A stretch of 64,000 nt of DNA from an uncultured Lachnospiraceae bacterium (GCA_910585005.1 CAJUCN010000010.1:1-64000), one strand, 5' to 3'; shown: positions 16,761 through 25,306, counted from the stretch's first letter. Notes: generated from the letters alone by a model not told the origin. Translations and numbers: made by a program.

Positions 16761-18245
16761 CTAAAGCCCCAGACGCCTCTTCTTTCCGACTCTGGCCTTT
16801 TTCTTCCCTTTTACATCACCATTGACAAATTCTACAATTCCTGTCAGGGTATCCTCAATATCATCATGGTCATTTTTCCCTTTGCGCTGATATTTCTTTA
16901 TGTGCTCTGCCGCTTCCGGCCACCGTTCCTCCCAGTCATCCGGCATAATAACCTGCTCCATGACATTGGAACCATTGGTTATAATCCTTGTTTTCTTGTT
17001 CTTGGACTGATGGAACCATGTCACGCTGCACTTAAAACATTTAAGCTCCTTTAAATGCCGGATAACATTTCTGGCAAACCCACGCCCGCCGTTGTTGGAC
17101 TCAATCAGGCATTCTCTTACACCATTAAGCTGTAGGCGTCTTGCCAGCTCCGGTTCCGTAACCTCCATGGGTTCGTCTGTATAGTAAATATCTGTAACAT
17201 AAAAATACCTGCCGATTGTCCCGCCGGATATGCTTCCAAGGAAATCACTTCCTTCATCTGCCGTGTCCGTGTAATTCATCACCCGTTCAAACTTACCCGG
17301 ATCCACTGCGTCATAGGTTTTGAATTTCCCATACAGGCCGCCTTCCAGATCCACCGGGCGCTGCATATAGTTTGCCCCCCAGATGTGTGGATCCAAAGTA
17401 GCCCTTTTGTCCTGCAGGTCTTCCGTGGGAAACAAATCTTCACAGGTGCTTTTTCCCTCCGAACCGTCCACGTCCAGCGCCGTCAGTTCCAGCACATGGC
17501 ATTTGTCCGGCCATTTTTTCATCACCATCCCTGCAAGATCGTCAGTCGCCCATCTGGTCAGGACGATAACCCATAACGCTCCGGGAAGGGCACGGGAAGA
17601 CAATGTATTTTTCAGGTAATTAAAATGCCCTTCTTTCACGGCATCGTTTACGGCTTCCTTGTCATTCTTGATGGGATCGTCAACAATGATGATGTTGCCG
17701 CGCATACCGGTAACCGTTCCGTCAAAACTTGTGGCAAGATAACTGGTATAGCTCCCGTTAAGGGTCCATTTCATTACGGAGCTGTCGCCGTATTTAAGCT
17801 GCACATGCGGGAAAAAATCCTTTGTGGTATAGGAGTCCTCATCCTCCGGATCCGGCTCCTCCGCCACCATGTCCCTGGTTGTCCGTGCAAATTCCGGCGC
17901 GATAATGCTGTTATAGGAAACCGTAATCACCTTATTTTTTATATTCTGCCCGTACGCCCAGTTTACAAAATTTGCCAGGGTGTAGGACTTCCCAAATCCG
18001 GGCGGCAGGTTGATGATCAAGTATTTAATGGGCTTTTTTGTCTTTTCATTAACCAGCTTCTTTTCGTAGGCTGCCTGCAGGGTATTGCACAATACATCCT
18101 GATATTCCCTCTCCTGTTTATAAAAATCGGGTTTCCGCAAGTTACAGAATGTACGGAAGTTTTTCCTTCCTTCTGCAAGGTTCCGTTCCCGGATGGTATT
18201 CTTATTATTCAGTTGTTCCCGGAACTGCTCCGCCAAGCTGCTCAT
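16761..18245 (-). CDS. Large terminase subunit
   Basis: ATP-driven DNA packaging motor with nuclease. The ATPase has a Walker A-like LPPGFGKS (80-87), a Walker B IIIVDD (185-190) and coupling text LTRWATDDL (229-237). The RNase H-like nuclease part has candidate metal ligands at DTAD (327-330), E382 in ESNNGG, and HDDIED (460-465). Basic tail KKKARVGKKRRLGL. Length 494 fits. In Mu, headful packaging begins inside the host flank; the small subunit is probably the upstream DUF3486 protein. Confidence 0.94.
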   Translation of the reverse strand: MSSLAEQFREQLNNKNTIRERNLAEGRKNFRTFCNLRKPDFYKQEREYQDVLCNTLQAAYEKKLVNEKTKKPIKYLIINLPPGFGKSYTLANFVNWAYGQNIKNKVITVSYNSIIAPEFARTTRDMVAEEPDPEDEDSYTTKDFFPHVQLKYGDSSVMKWTLNGSYTSYLATSFDGTVTGMRGNIIIVDDPIKNDKEAVNDAVKEGHFNYLKNTLSSRALPGALWVIVLTRWATDDLAGMVMKKWPDKCHVLELTALDVDGSEGKSTCEDLFPTEDLQDKRATLDPHIWGANYMQRPVDLEGGLYGKFKTYDAVDPGKFERVMNYTDTADEGSDFLGSISGGTIGRYFYVTDIYYTDEPMEVTEPELARRLQLNGVRECLIESNNGGRGFARNVIRHLKELKCFKCSVTWFHQSKNKKTRIITNGSNVMEQVIMPDDWEERWPEAAEHIKKYQRKGKNDHDDIEDTLTGIVEFVNGDVKGKKKARVGKKRRLGL

Positions 18246-18277
18246 GTTTAACCTCTTTTAACACTTTTTTAAGCACG

Positions 18278-18302
18278 AAAAAAAGGGCCAGGCCCCCTTT
18301 TT
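18278..18302 (-). terminator. Hairpin with U-run between HTH gene and terminase (attenuator?)
   Basis: On the minus strand AAAAAGGG pairs with CCCTTTTT (18295-18302 / 18280-18287 on the plus map), followed by further T residues. It lies between the HTH gene (18306) and the TerL gene, so it may partially terminate late transcription and tune packaging gene expression. Confidence 0.5.
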
Positions 18303-18305
18303 CCT

Positions 18306-18608
18306 TTAATGGTATATTTCCCTGCTCAGTTCCATTGCCGCCAGATCATGCTCCCTCCGCAGGGTCTCTCCGGTAACTGCCATCATACCTTCCATTTTCC
18401 GGTAGGTACGCTGTTTTGCTGTTTTGTAATTTCTGCGCGCTTTTGCAGCCATTATCCGGCGTTTTTCCTTAACCTCTTCCAAATCCGGCAGGGTTTTAAC
18501 ATATGCAGATACGCTCTGCCTGCTTACCTCTAACAGTACCGCTATATCCGTTATTTTCAATCCATCACGGTAATAAGATGCTGCCTTTTCCTTCCATTCA
18601 TTTTCCAT
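18306..18608 (-). CDS. HTH-domain phage protein, possible small terminase or regulator
   Basis: From ATG 18608 (AGGTGG upstream), about 100 residues. Residues ~10-40 form a helix-turn-helix with GLKITDIAVLLEVSRQSVSAY, followed by a basic helix (AKARRNYKTAKQRTYRK). Located directly before TerL, where Mu-like and P2-like phages encode a small DNA-binding subunit. DNA recognition is clear from sequence; the packaging role is inferred from position. Confidence 0.75.
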   Translation of the reverse strand: MENEWKEKAASYYRDGLKITDIAVLLEVSRQSVSAYVKTLPDLEEVKEKRRIMAAKARRNYKTAKQRTYRKMEGMMAVTGETLRREHDLAAMELSREIYH

Positions 18609-18765
18609 TTTTGTCCACCTTCTTTTAAGCATAGTAAGGGCATCTGCCTGAACCCTGTCTGTATATGCTTTAAAACCACTTTAAACGGCTTAAACTGCCT
18701 TTTGAAAGAATACCTGCGATAATTTCCTCATAAAAGGCTGAAACTGAAAATTGAGCCGACACTGG

Positions 18766-19323
18766 CTACTGCATCCGGGCAAGTTCTTTTTCCGTATTTT
18801 CCGCCAGTTCTAGAAGCGTGGCTGCGATCTCCGGATGGTTTTCGCCAATCTCTGCAAAAACCTTTTGTTTCAGAAGATCCATCGCCACATGCACAGCCCC
18901 CTGTTCCTTCCTTGCCTTGATCTTAAGGTTTTCATTGGATATCTGCGCCCGCTGCAGCGTGGCAATGCTTTTTGCTGCTTCTGCCCTTGCCTTGGCATCC
19001 ATGGAATCATCCACCAACGCCTCCATGATGATCTGGCTGGCAAGGAGGTTGTTTGCCTCGTGAAGCTCCGTTGCCGGGCGATCCACATTATCCTCCGCCA
19101 GCAGCTTTGCAAATTCCTTGGCAATCCGGACAGATTCAAACTTATTAAGGAACTTTTTCCCGTACCGCCCCACGCTGGAAAGGTGCACCTCTTCTCCCTG
19201 GCTTTGAAGCCACTTGGATACTTCCTCATAAGTCTCCCCGCTTAAAAGGCGTTCCTCCACCTCTTTCCTAAGTTCAGGCGGAAGGCTGTCAATCTTTCCA
19301 TGACTCCTGTTCTTCTGTTCCAT
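18766..19323 (-). CDS. DUF3486 protein (Mu gp27-like)
   Basis: From ATG 19323, about 185 residues. It begins EQKNRSHGKIDSLPPELRKE and continues with an HTH-like segment (SGETYEEVSKWLQSQGEEVH), then helical LHEANNLLASQIIMEALVDD. This matches DUF3486, the Mu gp27 family, taken as a terminase-associated DNA-binding protein. In Mu-like genomes it precedes the large terminase, as here. Confidence 0.9.
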   Translation of the reverse strand: MEQKNRSHGKIDSLPPELRKEVEERLLSGETYEEVSKWLQSQGEEVHLSSVGRYGKKFLNKFESVRIAKEFAKLLAEDNVDRPATELHEANNLLASQIIMEALVDDSMDAKARAEAAKSIATLQRAQISNENLKIKARKEQGAVHVAMDLLKQKVFAEIGENHPEIAATLLELAENTEKELARMQ

Positions 19324-19324
19324 T

Positions 19325-19630
19325 TCAGCCAACCCCCACGATATCCGGCCCATTTCCTTCCAGATAATCCATTCCCTCCGGCGTCAGGAAGATTATCTGC
19401 CGCTGGATGTCCAGCCTGCGGTTTACCACTTCTTCCTTCCTTACCAAACCTTTTCCTTCCAGGTAGCCCACCTGCATCATCAGTTCCTGATCCGTCATAA
19501 TATGGCCGCATTTCCGGAGTGCTGCTTTCAGCACCTGGATTCCTGCCCCATAAGGGGCTGCCTGCCTACATAATTCCAAAATTTCTTTTCTTACATCCTC
19601 ATTCATTGCCGTATCCATTACATTACCCAT
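19325..19630 (-). CDS. Winged-helix-like small phage protein
   Basis: About 101 residues from ATG 19630. The pattern RQIIFLTPEGMDYLEGNGPDI matches the end of the next upstream gene (TIWLTPKGVNLAEGDIEDI), so the two are paralogues. The ILELCRQAAPYGAGIQVLKA and TDQELMMQVGYLEGKGLV blocks look like helices of a small winged-helix fold. It sits in the Mu gp25-gp27 region. Function not known. Confidence 0.7.
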   Translation of the reverse strand: MGNVMDTAMNEDVRKEILELCRQAAPYGAGIQVLKAALRKCGHIMTDQELMMQVGYLEGKGLVRKEEVVNRRLDIQRQIIFLTPEGMDYLEGNGPDIVGVG

Positions 19631-19925
19631 CAATAACCACCCCTATATCCTCTATGTCGCCTTCTGCAAGGTTTACGCCTTTGGGCGTCAGCCAGATCGT
19701 GCCGTCCAGCCAATTGTCATTATTTACTTCTACATGAATGTACCTCTTTTCCTCGCCTCCCAGGTAAAAGATAGCTTTCTGCAACTCATCTTCTGTCACG
19801 AACCCGCCTACCCGGAGAAAGTTCCTCAACACTGCGATCCGCAGATCCGTCCCATAATTCTTATATAGTTTCTCTACCACATCACCCCGAAGCACTTTCC
19901 GCTCTGATATCTGCATCTCATTCAT
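19623..19925 (-). CDS. Winged-helix-like small phage protein, paralogue of the next gene
   Basis: 100 residues with the same layout as the gene at 19325: helices (VVEKLYKNYGTDLRIAVLRN, TEDELQKAIFYLG) then strand-turn-strand (YIHVEVNNDNWLDGTIWLTP). Stop overlaps the start of the paralogue by 8 bp. Probably a DNA-binding accessory of the packaging or late-regulation cluster; no assigned family. Confidence 0.72.
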   Translation of the reverse strand: MNEMQISERKVLRGDVVEKLYKNYGTDLRIAVLRNFLRVGGFVTEDELQKAIFYLGGEEKRYIHVEVNNDNWLDGTIWLTPKGVNLAEGDIEDIGVVIDG

Positions 19926-20385
19926 CCGTTATCCCAACCTTCCGTTCAATCTTTTCCAGCCTACTATCTATCCCGGAAAAGCTCCCTTTAATGTCATTTA
20001 GCGCCTCCGTAATAGATTTCATATTCTCCATCATTCTATCCTGATTTAGCATTAGGATGCTTTCCCGTTTTTCTGATTCCTTCCGCAGAAGATCCTCGCG
20101 CTTGCGGGACTCTTCCCTGAGAATCTCTTCTCTTTTCATGCTGTTCTCTATCAGGATATCCTCACGCTCCCTGACTGCCTTATTCGCTTCGTCAATCTTA
20201 GCCTGTGCCTCCGCATAAGTGTCTGCTATGGCTTTCCTGCTTGCTTCCTGTGCATCTGCCACCCTCTTATCATCTGTCTGTGCCTTTTTTAATACATAAA
20301 ATACAAACATAATAAGAAGTACAATGCTTACCCCCGTATTCCCGACTACTCCCATAATATCCGTAAATGTCATCCCGCCGTCCAT
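19918..20385 (-). CDS. BhlA/UviB-like membrane protein with coiled coil
   Basis: From ATG 20385 (GGTAGGAGG upstream), about 155 residues. N-terminal hydrophobic segment (MGVVGNTGVSIVLLIMFVFY) is followed by a long charged, heptad-like coiled coil (residues ~35-135) with REEILREESRKREDLLRKES. This resembles bacteriocin UviB/BhlA holin-like proteins, though the coiled coil is longer. Located beside a second tiny membrane protein, so a holin or lysis accessory role is plausible. Confidence 0.65.
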   Translation of the reverse strand: MDGGMTFTDIMGVVGNTGVSIVLLIMFVFYVLKKAQTDDKRVADAQEASRKAIADTYAEAQAKIDEANKAVREREDILIENSMKREEILREESRKREDLLRKESEKRESILMLNQDRMMENMKSITEALNDIKGSFSGIDSRLEKIERKVGITDE

Positions 20386-20393
20386 ATATCCTC

Positions 20394-20522
20394 CTACCAC
20401 CAGCCTGCACCGATATCTTTTATAAAAATTGAAAAACCTATATATAAAAAGAAAATACATGTGGAAAGTAAAAATATGACAATACATATAATGACCAATA
20501 TGACTGCCAGTACACCCTTCAT
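20394..20522 (-). CDS. Tiny membrane peptide, 42 aa, possible holin/lysis accessory
   Basis: ATG 20522 with AGGTGG upstream; 43 codons. The product MKGVLAVILVIICIVIFLLS and the rest is one long hydrophobic helix plus a short tail ending GAGWW. Its stop is embedded in the ribosome site of the BhlA-like gene. First gene after the early/late terminator. It is too short for normal gene calling. Confidence 0.6.
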   Translation of the reverse strand: MKGVLAVILVIICIVIFLLSTCIFFLYIGFSIFIKDIGAGWW

Positions 20523-20541
20523 AGATACCACCTGCTTTCCT

Positions 20542-20584
20542 AAAAAAAAGATTACTGCAACAGGCTCCCTGTTACAGTAATCTT
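20542..20584 (-). terminator. Rho-independent terminator ending the early operon
   Basis: Minus strand: AAGATTACTGTAACAG pairs with CTGTTGCAGTAATCTT (20569-20584 / 20548-20563), a 16-bp stem with one G-U, followed by a run of T (20542-20549). It separates Mor from the late genes, so transcription beyond here probably needs Mor/late activation. Confidence 0.9.
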
Positions 20585-20635
20585 ACCATGTACCTTTTCC
20601 AAAGTACTTTCCATTATGGAAAAAAATTTGGAAAT

Positions 20636-20980
20636 TCAATTTTTATTTGCAAGTTCGTCCATCCAGTCAGCCAGGGATCTCTGTCCCGGGATATTCCAGC
20701 TGCAGTGCCCCACCTTATCCTGCACGATCTTATAAATAGTTGACTTAGATATCCCGTATTTTTGCGTCAGCTCCGGCAGGTTGCTTCCGTCAAATTCCTT
20801 ATAGATGGCTGCATACACCTTGTTCTTCATCAGCTCCCTGCGCTGGGGGATATAAATGCTTGTCCCTCCAAAAGTATCCGCCAGCTTCAGTAGATTGTCA
20901 AGACCAATTATTTCTGCATATTCCCGGTGCTGCTGCTGGAGGTCATCCAGCGTCAGTCCATCCTTATTTATATCCGCCAT
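20636..20980 (-). CDS. mor: Mor-type transcriptional activator
   Basis: 114 residues. The core GGTSIYIPQRRELMKNKV followed by KEFDGSNLPELTQKYGISKS and TIYKIVQDKV matches the Mor/C activator family of Mu: a dimerisation region then a helix-turn-helix. It is the last early gene before the terminator and is expected to switch on late (or middle) promoters downstream. AGGAGG lies before ATG 20980. Confidence 0.92.
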   Translation of the reverse strand: MADINKDGLTLDDLQQQHREYAEIIGLDNLLKLADTFGGTSIYIPQRRELMKNKVYAAIYKEFDGSNLPELTQKYGISKSTIYKIVQDKVGHCSWNIPGQRSLADWMDELANKN

Positions 20981-21002
20981 CCGGATGCCTCCTTTCCAGC
21001 TT

Positions 21003-21413
21003 TTATGCCTGCTTTTCTTTTCTGCTGTTCAGTTCCTTGAAGGCTTCAATAACCTTGCTGGCAATTGCCCTTGTGATCCACCGGTAGTCTTCAATTCCGT
21101 ACTGTTTTTTTATAAACCCGTTTAAACGCTTTATATCGGCATTTCCGTCACTGTCCGTCCAGTCCATCTTTTTCATTAGAACAAATATAAACTGCTCCTG
21201 CCGGTAGCTGATCCGGTCTCCCTGGGCATGGCCTTTCTTCCCCATCATCCCGTCAATGACTCTTGCGGCGTCATTAAGCGTCAGCTCCTTCATGGAATCT
21301 TTTTCTGTCAGCATATACACATACTCATGCAGAAGATCATCGTCCATCCCGATCTCTTTCGCCAGTGCATGGATCTTTTTCATCTGCCCCTGTGTAATCT
21401 TTTTTGCCTTCAT
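21003..21413 (-). CDS. gemA: GemA / DUF1018 protein (Mu gp16-like)
   Basis: 136 residues with the DUF1018 signature: ITQGQMKKIHALAKEIGMDD at the N-terminus and SYRQEQFIFVLMKKMDWTD near residue 75. In Mu, GemA modulates host gene expression and DNA topology. Start ATG overlaps the Gam stop (ATGA), so translation is coupled. Confidence 0.92.
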   Translation of the reverse strand: MKAKKITQGQMKKIHALAKEIGMDDDLLHEYVYMLTEKDSMKELTLNDAARVIDGMMGKKGHAQGDRISYRQEQFIFVLMKKMDWTDSDGNADIKRLNGFIKKQYGIEDYRWITRAIASKVIEAFKELNSRKEKQA

Positions 21414-21904
21414 GCCTCCGCCAATTCCTCCTGCCTGGTCTCATACCAGAAAGTGTCCTCTTTCTTCAGGCTTGCCCCTACCATTAAAATCGTTTTCTCA
21501 TCATAGGTCTTTAAGATTTCCTTATTGACACTCTCTTTTACCGTAACACAGTCACCCATGCCAAGTTTTCTTAACTGTTTGATTACCTTTTCAACAGCCT
21601 TTGGCAGCACCAGCTTTGTGCTCATCCGGAACCCCACGGTTCCAAAAGCCATTTCACGGCTTTTTCCCTTTAATTCATCTTTGTTAAGGGTCACATATTC
21701 CTTTACCTGTAGTTCAGCTTTTTTGATCTGGTCCTTAAAAGGAGCCGCCTCCTCTTCTGCCTTTTGTTTCACATTAAGAATGCATTTTTCCATATCCGCC
21801 GCAATCCGGCTCATTTCAAGTTCTGCCTCGCGGATCTGCTTTAAGGTGCTGTCCACCTCATCCCAGCTTTTTAAGGATGCCTCTTCCATTCTTTTTCTTG
21901 CCAT
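21410..21904 (-). CDS. gam: Gam-like host-nuclease inhibitor
   Basis: About 164 residues from ATG 21904 (AGGAGGA upstream). N-terminal coiled coil (LKQIREAELEMSRIAADMEK) followed by KGKSREMAFGTVGFRMSTKL and a C-terminal strand region, the Mu Gam family pattern. Gam binds DNA ends and protects linear phage DNA from host exonucleases; family members look like bacterial Ku. Placed between MuB and GemA, as in Mu. Confidence 0.93.
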   Translation of the reverse strand: MARKRMEEASLKSWDEVDSTLKQIREAELEMSRIAADMEKCILNVKQKAEEEAAPFKDQIKKAELQVKEYVTLNKDELKGKSREMAFGTVGFRMSTKLVLPKAVEKVIKQLRKLGMGDCVTVKESVNKEILKTYDEKTILMVGASLKKEDTFWYETRQEELAEA

Positions 21905-21915
21905 TTCCATTCCTC

Positions 21916-22383
21916 CTATTTTCCATGCTCCAGCTCCATCTGGTAAGATTTTTCGAGAACCGCCTCTGCATACTCTGACAATTCCCCTGTTTTCTGGTAT
22001 TCTGCTGCCTGGCTGTCACCGTTATAAACCATCAGCACCATGCCGGGATCCTCATACCTGGCAAACAGTTCCGCAAGGTAATCTGCCGCCACTTTCATGT
22101 TCCCTTCCGGATCATACAGATCCGTTACCCCAAGACGCCCCATCCTCTCCTGGTGCCAGCGTCCTGCCACCTGCATCAGCCCACTGCAGCCTCCGGCTTC
22201 TGCCTCCTCCTGGTACCTGCTTTCCTTCCAAGCAAGAGCTTGGAGCAGTTCCGGGCAGATGCCAAACTCTTCCCCCACCCGGGCAGATATCTCCTCCACT
22301 TCCTGCTCTTCCATTGCATGTCCATACTGTGGATGTAGCAAAACCGTTAACGCAGTAAGAACTATAATTATCTTTTGCTTCAT
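21916..22383 (-). CDS. Secreted lytic transglycosylase (SLT) in the early operon
   Basis: From ATG 22383 (GGGAGGAGG upstream): signal peptide (KQKIIIVLTALTVLLHP, cleavage near GHA-ME), then an SLT domain with catalytic glutamate E54 in LAWKESRYQ, and GGCSGLMQVAGRWH and VYNGDSQAA motifs, as in lysozyme-like Slt proteins. It would cut peptidoglycan outside the membrane. Location between MuB and Gam is unusual, as most phages put wall enzymes in the late region. It may help DNA entry, release or superinfection events. Confidence 0.9.
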   Translation of the reverse strand: MKQKIIIVLTALTVLLHPQYGHAMEEQEVEEISARVGEEFGICPELLQALAWKESRYQEEAEAGGCSGLMQVAGRWHQERMGRLGVTDLYDPEGNMKVAADYLAELFARYEDPGMVLMVYNGDSQAAEYQKTGELSEYAEAVLEKSYQMELEHGK

Positions 22384-22396
22384 GTCCTCCTCCCTT

Positions 22397-23305
22397 TTAT
22401 CCAATGTTCATATCGCGCATGACTTTTACAATTCCGGCTTTATCCACCTGTCCAAAGACTGCCGCTGCATTGATAAAAACATTTACCGCGCCGCGCAGCC
22501 CGTAATTCGTCCTTGCTACTGCAGTAAGCATGTTCATTGCATCCGGTTCCAACCCGTAAACACCAAACACGCTGCTTATGTCTTCCTCCGTCAGCCGATT
22601 TGCTAAAACCTGCTTCCGCATCCCGATCCGGGAAAAAAGCTGTGCAAAATCAGCCCTTCCCGTCCCCCTTAATTTGCTGTAGACCTCCTCATTGCCGATC
22701 AGGGCAACGCCTACTCCGCTTTCGTCAGAAATGCACCGCAGGTGGTTCAGTGCCCGGACGGTCAGATGCTGTGCCTCATCCACGATCAGCACCCTTCCAC
22801 TGTTCTTCAGCTTCAGAATGATCTCTTTGGTAATCCTCCGCGCCACACGCTCCCGGACGCCAAGCTGCTCCGCCATTAGTTCATTGACTCCTGTGATACT
22901 CGCATAAGTCGGGGATATGGTTATCACTAAGGCAAGACGGTTCTTTCTAACATACTCCCGGATCGCGCAGGTCTTTCCAACTCCGGCATCCCCATAAACT
23001 ACCGCCACTGTGCCACGCAGGTGTGCATAAGATATAGTGTTAAATACTATTTTGGATACAGATGTCTCCGCAAACTCCGGCTCCTTCGGGGATACCTTCT
23101 TTTTCTCATTCACCTTGATCAGCTCTGCAATCTTAGGGATGACGGTATGGGGTGTTTTATAGTTTCCTGCAAGGAAACTGCTCACCAGTGCCCCGGACAA
23201 TCCAAGTTCAGATGCAACCTCCACCTGCTTTTTACCAGTGCTGCTTATGTACTCCCTTAAGGCTGCTATTGCCTCTCCATATGTCAGCTCCTGCTTTTCT
23301 TCCAT
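22397..23305 (-). CDS. muB: MuB-type transposition activator ATPase
   Basis: 302 residues. N-terminal Cro-like helix-turn-helix (QVEVASELGLSGALVSSFLA, ~27-48), then an AAA+ ATPase with Walker A GDAGVGKT (105-112) and Walker B VLIVDEAQH (172-180). MuB binds target DNA with ATP and recruits MuA, giving target immunity. Follows MuA in the same operon with 14-bp spacing; ribosome site GGAG before ATG 23305. Confidence 0.96.
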   Translation of the reverse strand: MEEKQELTYGEAIAALREYISSTGKKQVEVASELGLSGALVSSFLAGNYKTPHTVIPKIAELIKVNEKKKVSPKEPEFAETSVSKIVFNTISYAHLRGTVAVVYGDAGVGKTCAIREYVRKNRLALVITISPTYASITGVNELMAEQLGVRERVARRITKEIILKLKNSGRVLIVDEAQHLTVRALNHLRCISDESGVGVALIGNEEVYSKLRGTGRADFAQLFSRIGMRKQVLANRLTEEDISSVFGVYGLEPDAMNMLTAVARTNYGLRGAVNVFINAAAVFGQVDKAGIVKVMRDMNIG

Positions 23306-23319
23306 AATCTTTCTGTCTC

Positions 23320-25272
23320 CTATTCTTCCTTCACCTGTTTCAGACGTTCCAGCGCCGCTGTATAATCAATGGTCTCTCCCAGCTCGCCTGCCGCCCTTGC
23401 AAGTTCCTTTTCTGTTTGTTCATTTGCTGTAACGATACGGACTATTTTCGGATTCGGGCGGTCTCCACCCTCCTCCAGGTTCTGTTCTGCCTGCCAGATC
23501 ATAAGCTCCAGCTCATTATGCGCCTGTTTTACATGCTGCTCTTTCCAGGTCTTGACTGCTCTCATGTACTTTCGGTTTTCCTGTACTGCTTTTTGCACCT
23601 CTTCCTTATCTGCAAAATAGCCGAGTGTCCCGGTCTGCTGCGCCGTGCACAGGAACCGATCCTTATCGTCATACACCCTTACCTCGGCCAGGTCGTCCGG
23701 ATCATACCGGAAATAAACTTTCTGCCCGAAATGGTAGAAATTCAGGTCATGGCTATTGAAGCATATCTTCTGTCCGTACAGATCCAGATGTACACCGTCC
23801 CTGCCGACCTTCTGCACCCGTGTATTCCGGAGCATCATCAGATTAAGCTGGTCTGCCGTTGCTACACGCTGCTCCACCAGGCAGGCGGCATAAACCTGAT
23901 CCGGTGTCCTTCCATTCATTCCTACGCCATAATGCTTATGTTTGTTAAATATGCCCCTGATGTACTTGTCCACATACTCCACAAATTCCGGAAGCAGGGT
24001 GAAATTATCTACATCCCTGCCGCTTTTTTTAAGCCGCTCCGGACGTTCCGCAATAGTTCCTCCCGTATATCCTTCAAACATCTTGGAAAACTCGTTTTTT
24101 ACATCCAAGAATGCCCTCTCAATGATCTTTGCCCTGGCATTCCTCACCATCGCTGTCCTGAATTCAATACCTAAGTTGTCAAGGATCGTGGGGATCTCAT
24201 GCTCTTCTTTGGACGGCTTCTTTGACTTTCGGAATCCCCGTCCTCCTATGTCAAAGGTCAGGAACTCACGCCCGTTGTCGGAAAGGATCCTCTTTGGGAT
24301 TCCCCATTCCTCTATTCCACGCCTTAACGCTGTCAGCGTTGCGGAAGAACTTGGATTTAAGGTCACATACCAGCCCACAAACTTCCGGCTCCTTACATCT
24401 TGAAAGGCTGTCAGGTATACCCGGATGGGCTTTTCATGCTCCCCGTCATTGACAAACACGTCAAAGGTGTGGTTATCGCATACCCAGATGTCATTACTGC
24501 TAAGGTCTTCATAAGTCCTTTTGATATAAGGAAGCATCTTGTCGGTACATGCCTTTATTCCTTCCCGGCACAATACGATCGCCGCTGGCGGGATGCTCCG
24601 CAGGATTTCCCTGGTAAAGGTCTGGTGGGATGCCAGTGGCAGAAGCTCCTGCTTTCCCTCATGTCTTAGCCAGGTTTCTGTCATGCTGATGCATTTCTGC
24701 ACGCTTTTCCTGCTCTCATCAAGGTAGTAGCTCATAAAGACGGCAAACACCTCATCCGGTATGGCTTTCTTATGGTTTTCATGCTTCCCCCGTCCGTCAA
24801 TAAGGGCAGCCTCCCCCTGCTCCCGGAGCGCCTGGTCATGCCTTTGCAGGATCCGCACGGAGAATTTCATTTCCGGGTACTTGCCGCTTATGTAATCCAC
24901 AAACTCCTTATCCCTGTCCGCTTTGTTTCCTCCCTGCCCGCGGTATGCCTTCCACTCCTGAAGGATCAGCTTCCACCGCGCTACCTGCTGCCGCTCCTGT
25001 GCCGTCATGTCTTCCGCCGAAAGGACAAGAAGCTTCTTGGGCTGCTTAGGCTCCTGCACCCCGTTTTTCTTGTCCTGCTGCCTCTGGTACTTCCTGATCA
25101 GCTTCGGCTCTATGGATGCAAGGGGGATTTTATATGTCACCCCTCCACTGCCTCCACGCTTTAAAACAGTATCTTTTAATACATGTAGTTTTTTTTGTAA
25201 AATTAACTTATGAATATACTGTTCTGAACATCCTCGGAGCTTCGCATACTCTGGTACTGATAAATATTCCAT
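23320..25272 (-). CDS. muA: MuA-type DDE transposase
   Basis: 650 residues. N-terminal helix-turn-helix module (SVPEYAKLRGCSEQYIHKLI) for end binding, then the catalytic core: D266 (WVCDNHTF), D332 (ILSDNGREF), E385 (KIIERAF), the DDE triad at almost the same spacing as phage Mu. A C-terminal region with EQNLEEGGDRPNPKI and a charged tail would contact MuB. Length is close to Mu MuA (663). It should act on the end sequences at 28555-29000 and at the far prophage end. Confidence 0.97.
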   Translation of the reverse strand: MEYLSVPEYAKLRGCSEQYIHKLILQKKLHVLKDTVLKRGGSGGVTYKIPLASIEPKLIRKYQRQQDKKNGVQEPKQPKKLLVLSAEDMTAQERQQVARWKLILQEWKAYRGQGGNKADRDKEFVDYISGKYPEMKFSVRILQRHDQALREQGEAALIDGRGKHENHKKAIPDEVFAVFMSYYLDESRKSVQKCISMTETWLRHEGKQELLPLASHQTFTREILRSIPPAAIVLCREGIKACTDKMLPYIKRTYEDLSSNDIWVCDNHTFDVFVNDGEHEKPIRVYLTAFQDVRSRKFVGWYVTLNPSSSATLTALRRGIEEWGIPKRILSDNGREFLTFDIGGRGFRKSKKPSKEEHEIPTILDNLGIEFRTAMVRNARAKIIERAFLDVKNEFSKMFEGYTGGTIAERPERLKKSGRDVDNFTLLPEFVEYVDKYIRGIFNKHKHYGVGMNGRTPDQVYAACLVEQRVATADQLNLMMLRNTRVQKVGRDGVHLDLYGQKICFNSHDLNFYHFGQKVYFRYDPDDLAEVRVYDDKDRFLCTAQQTGTLGYFADKEEVQKAVQENRKYMRAVKTWKEQHVKQAHNELELMIWQAEQNLEEGGDRPNPKIVRIVTANEQTEKELARAAGELGETIDYTAALERLKQVKEE

Positions 25273-25306
25273 CTTTTTTCAATCCCTTCTTTACCACACC
25301 TTTAAA

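Noticed and set aside
21525..22358. 277-codon plus-strand frame over Gam and SLT
   Set aside because: Spans two supported genes on the other strand and has no start signal.
23416..24174. 252-codon plus-strand frame in muA
   Set aside because: Antisense shadow of the DDE transposase core.
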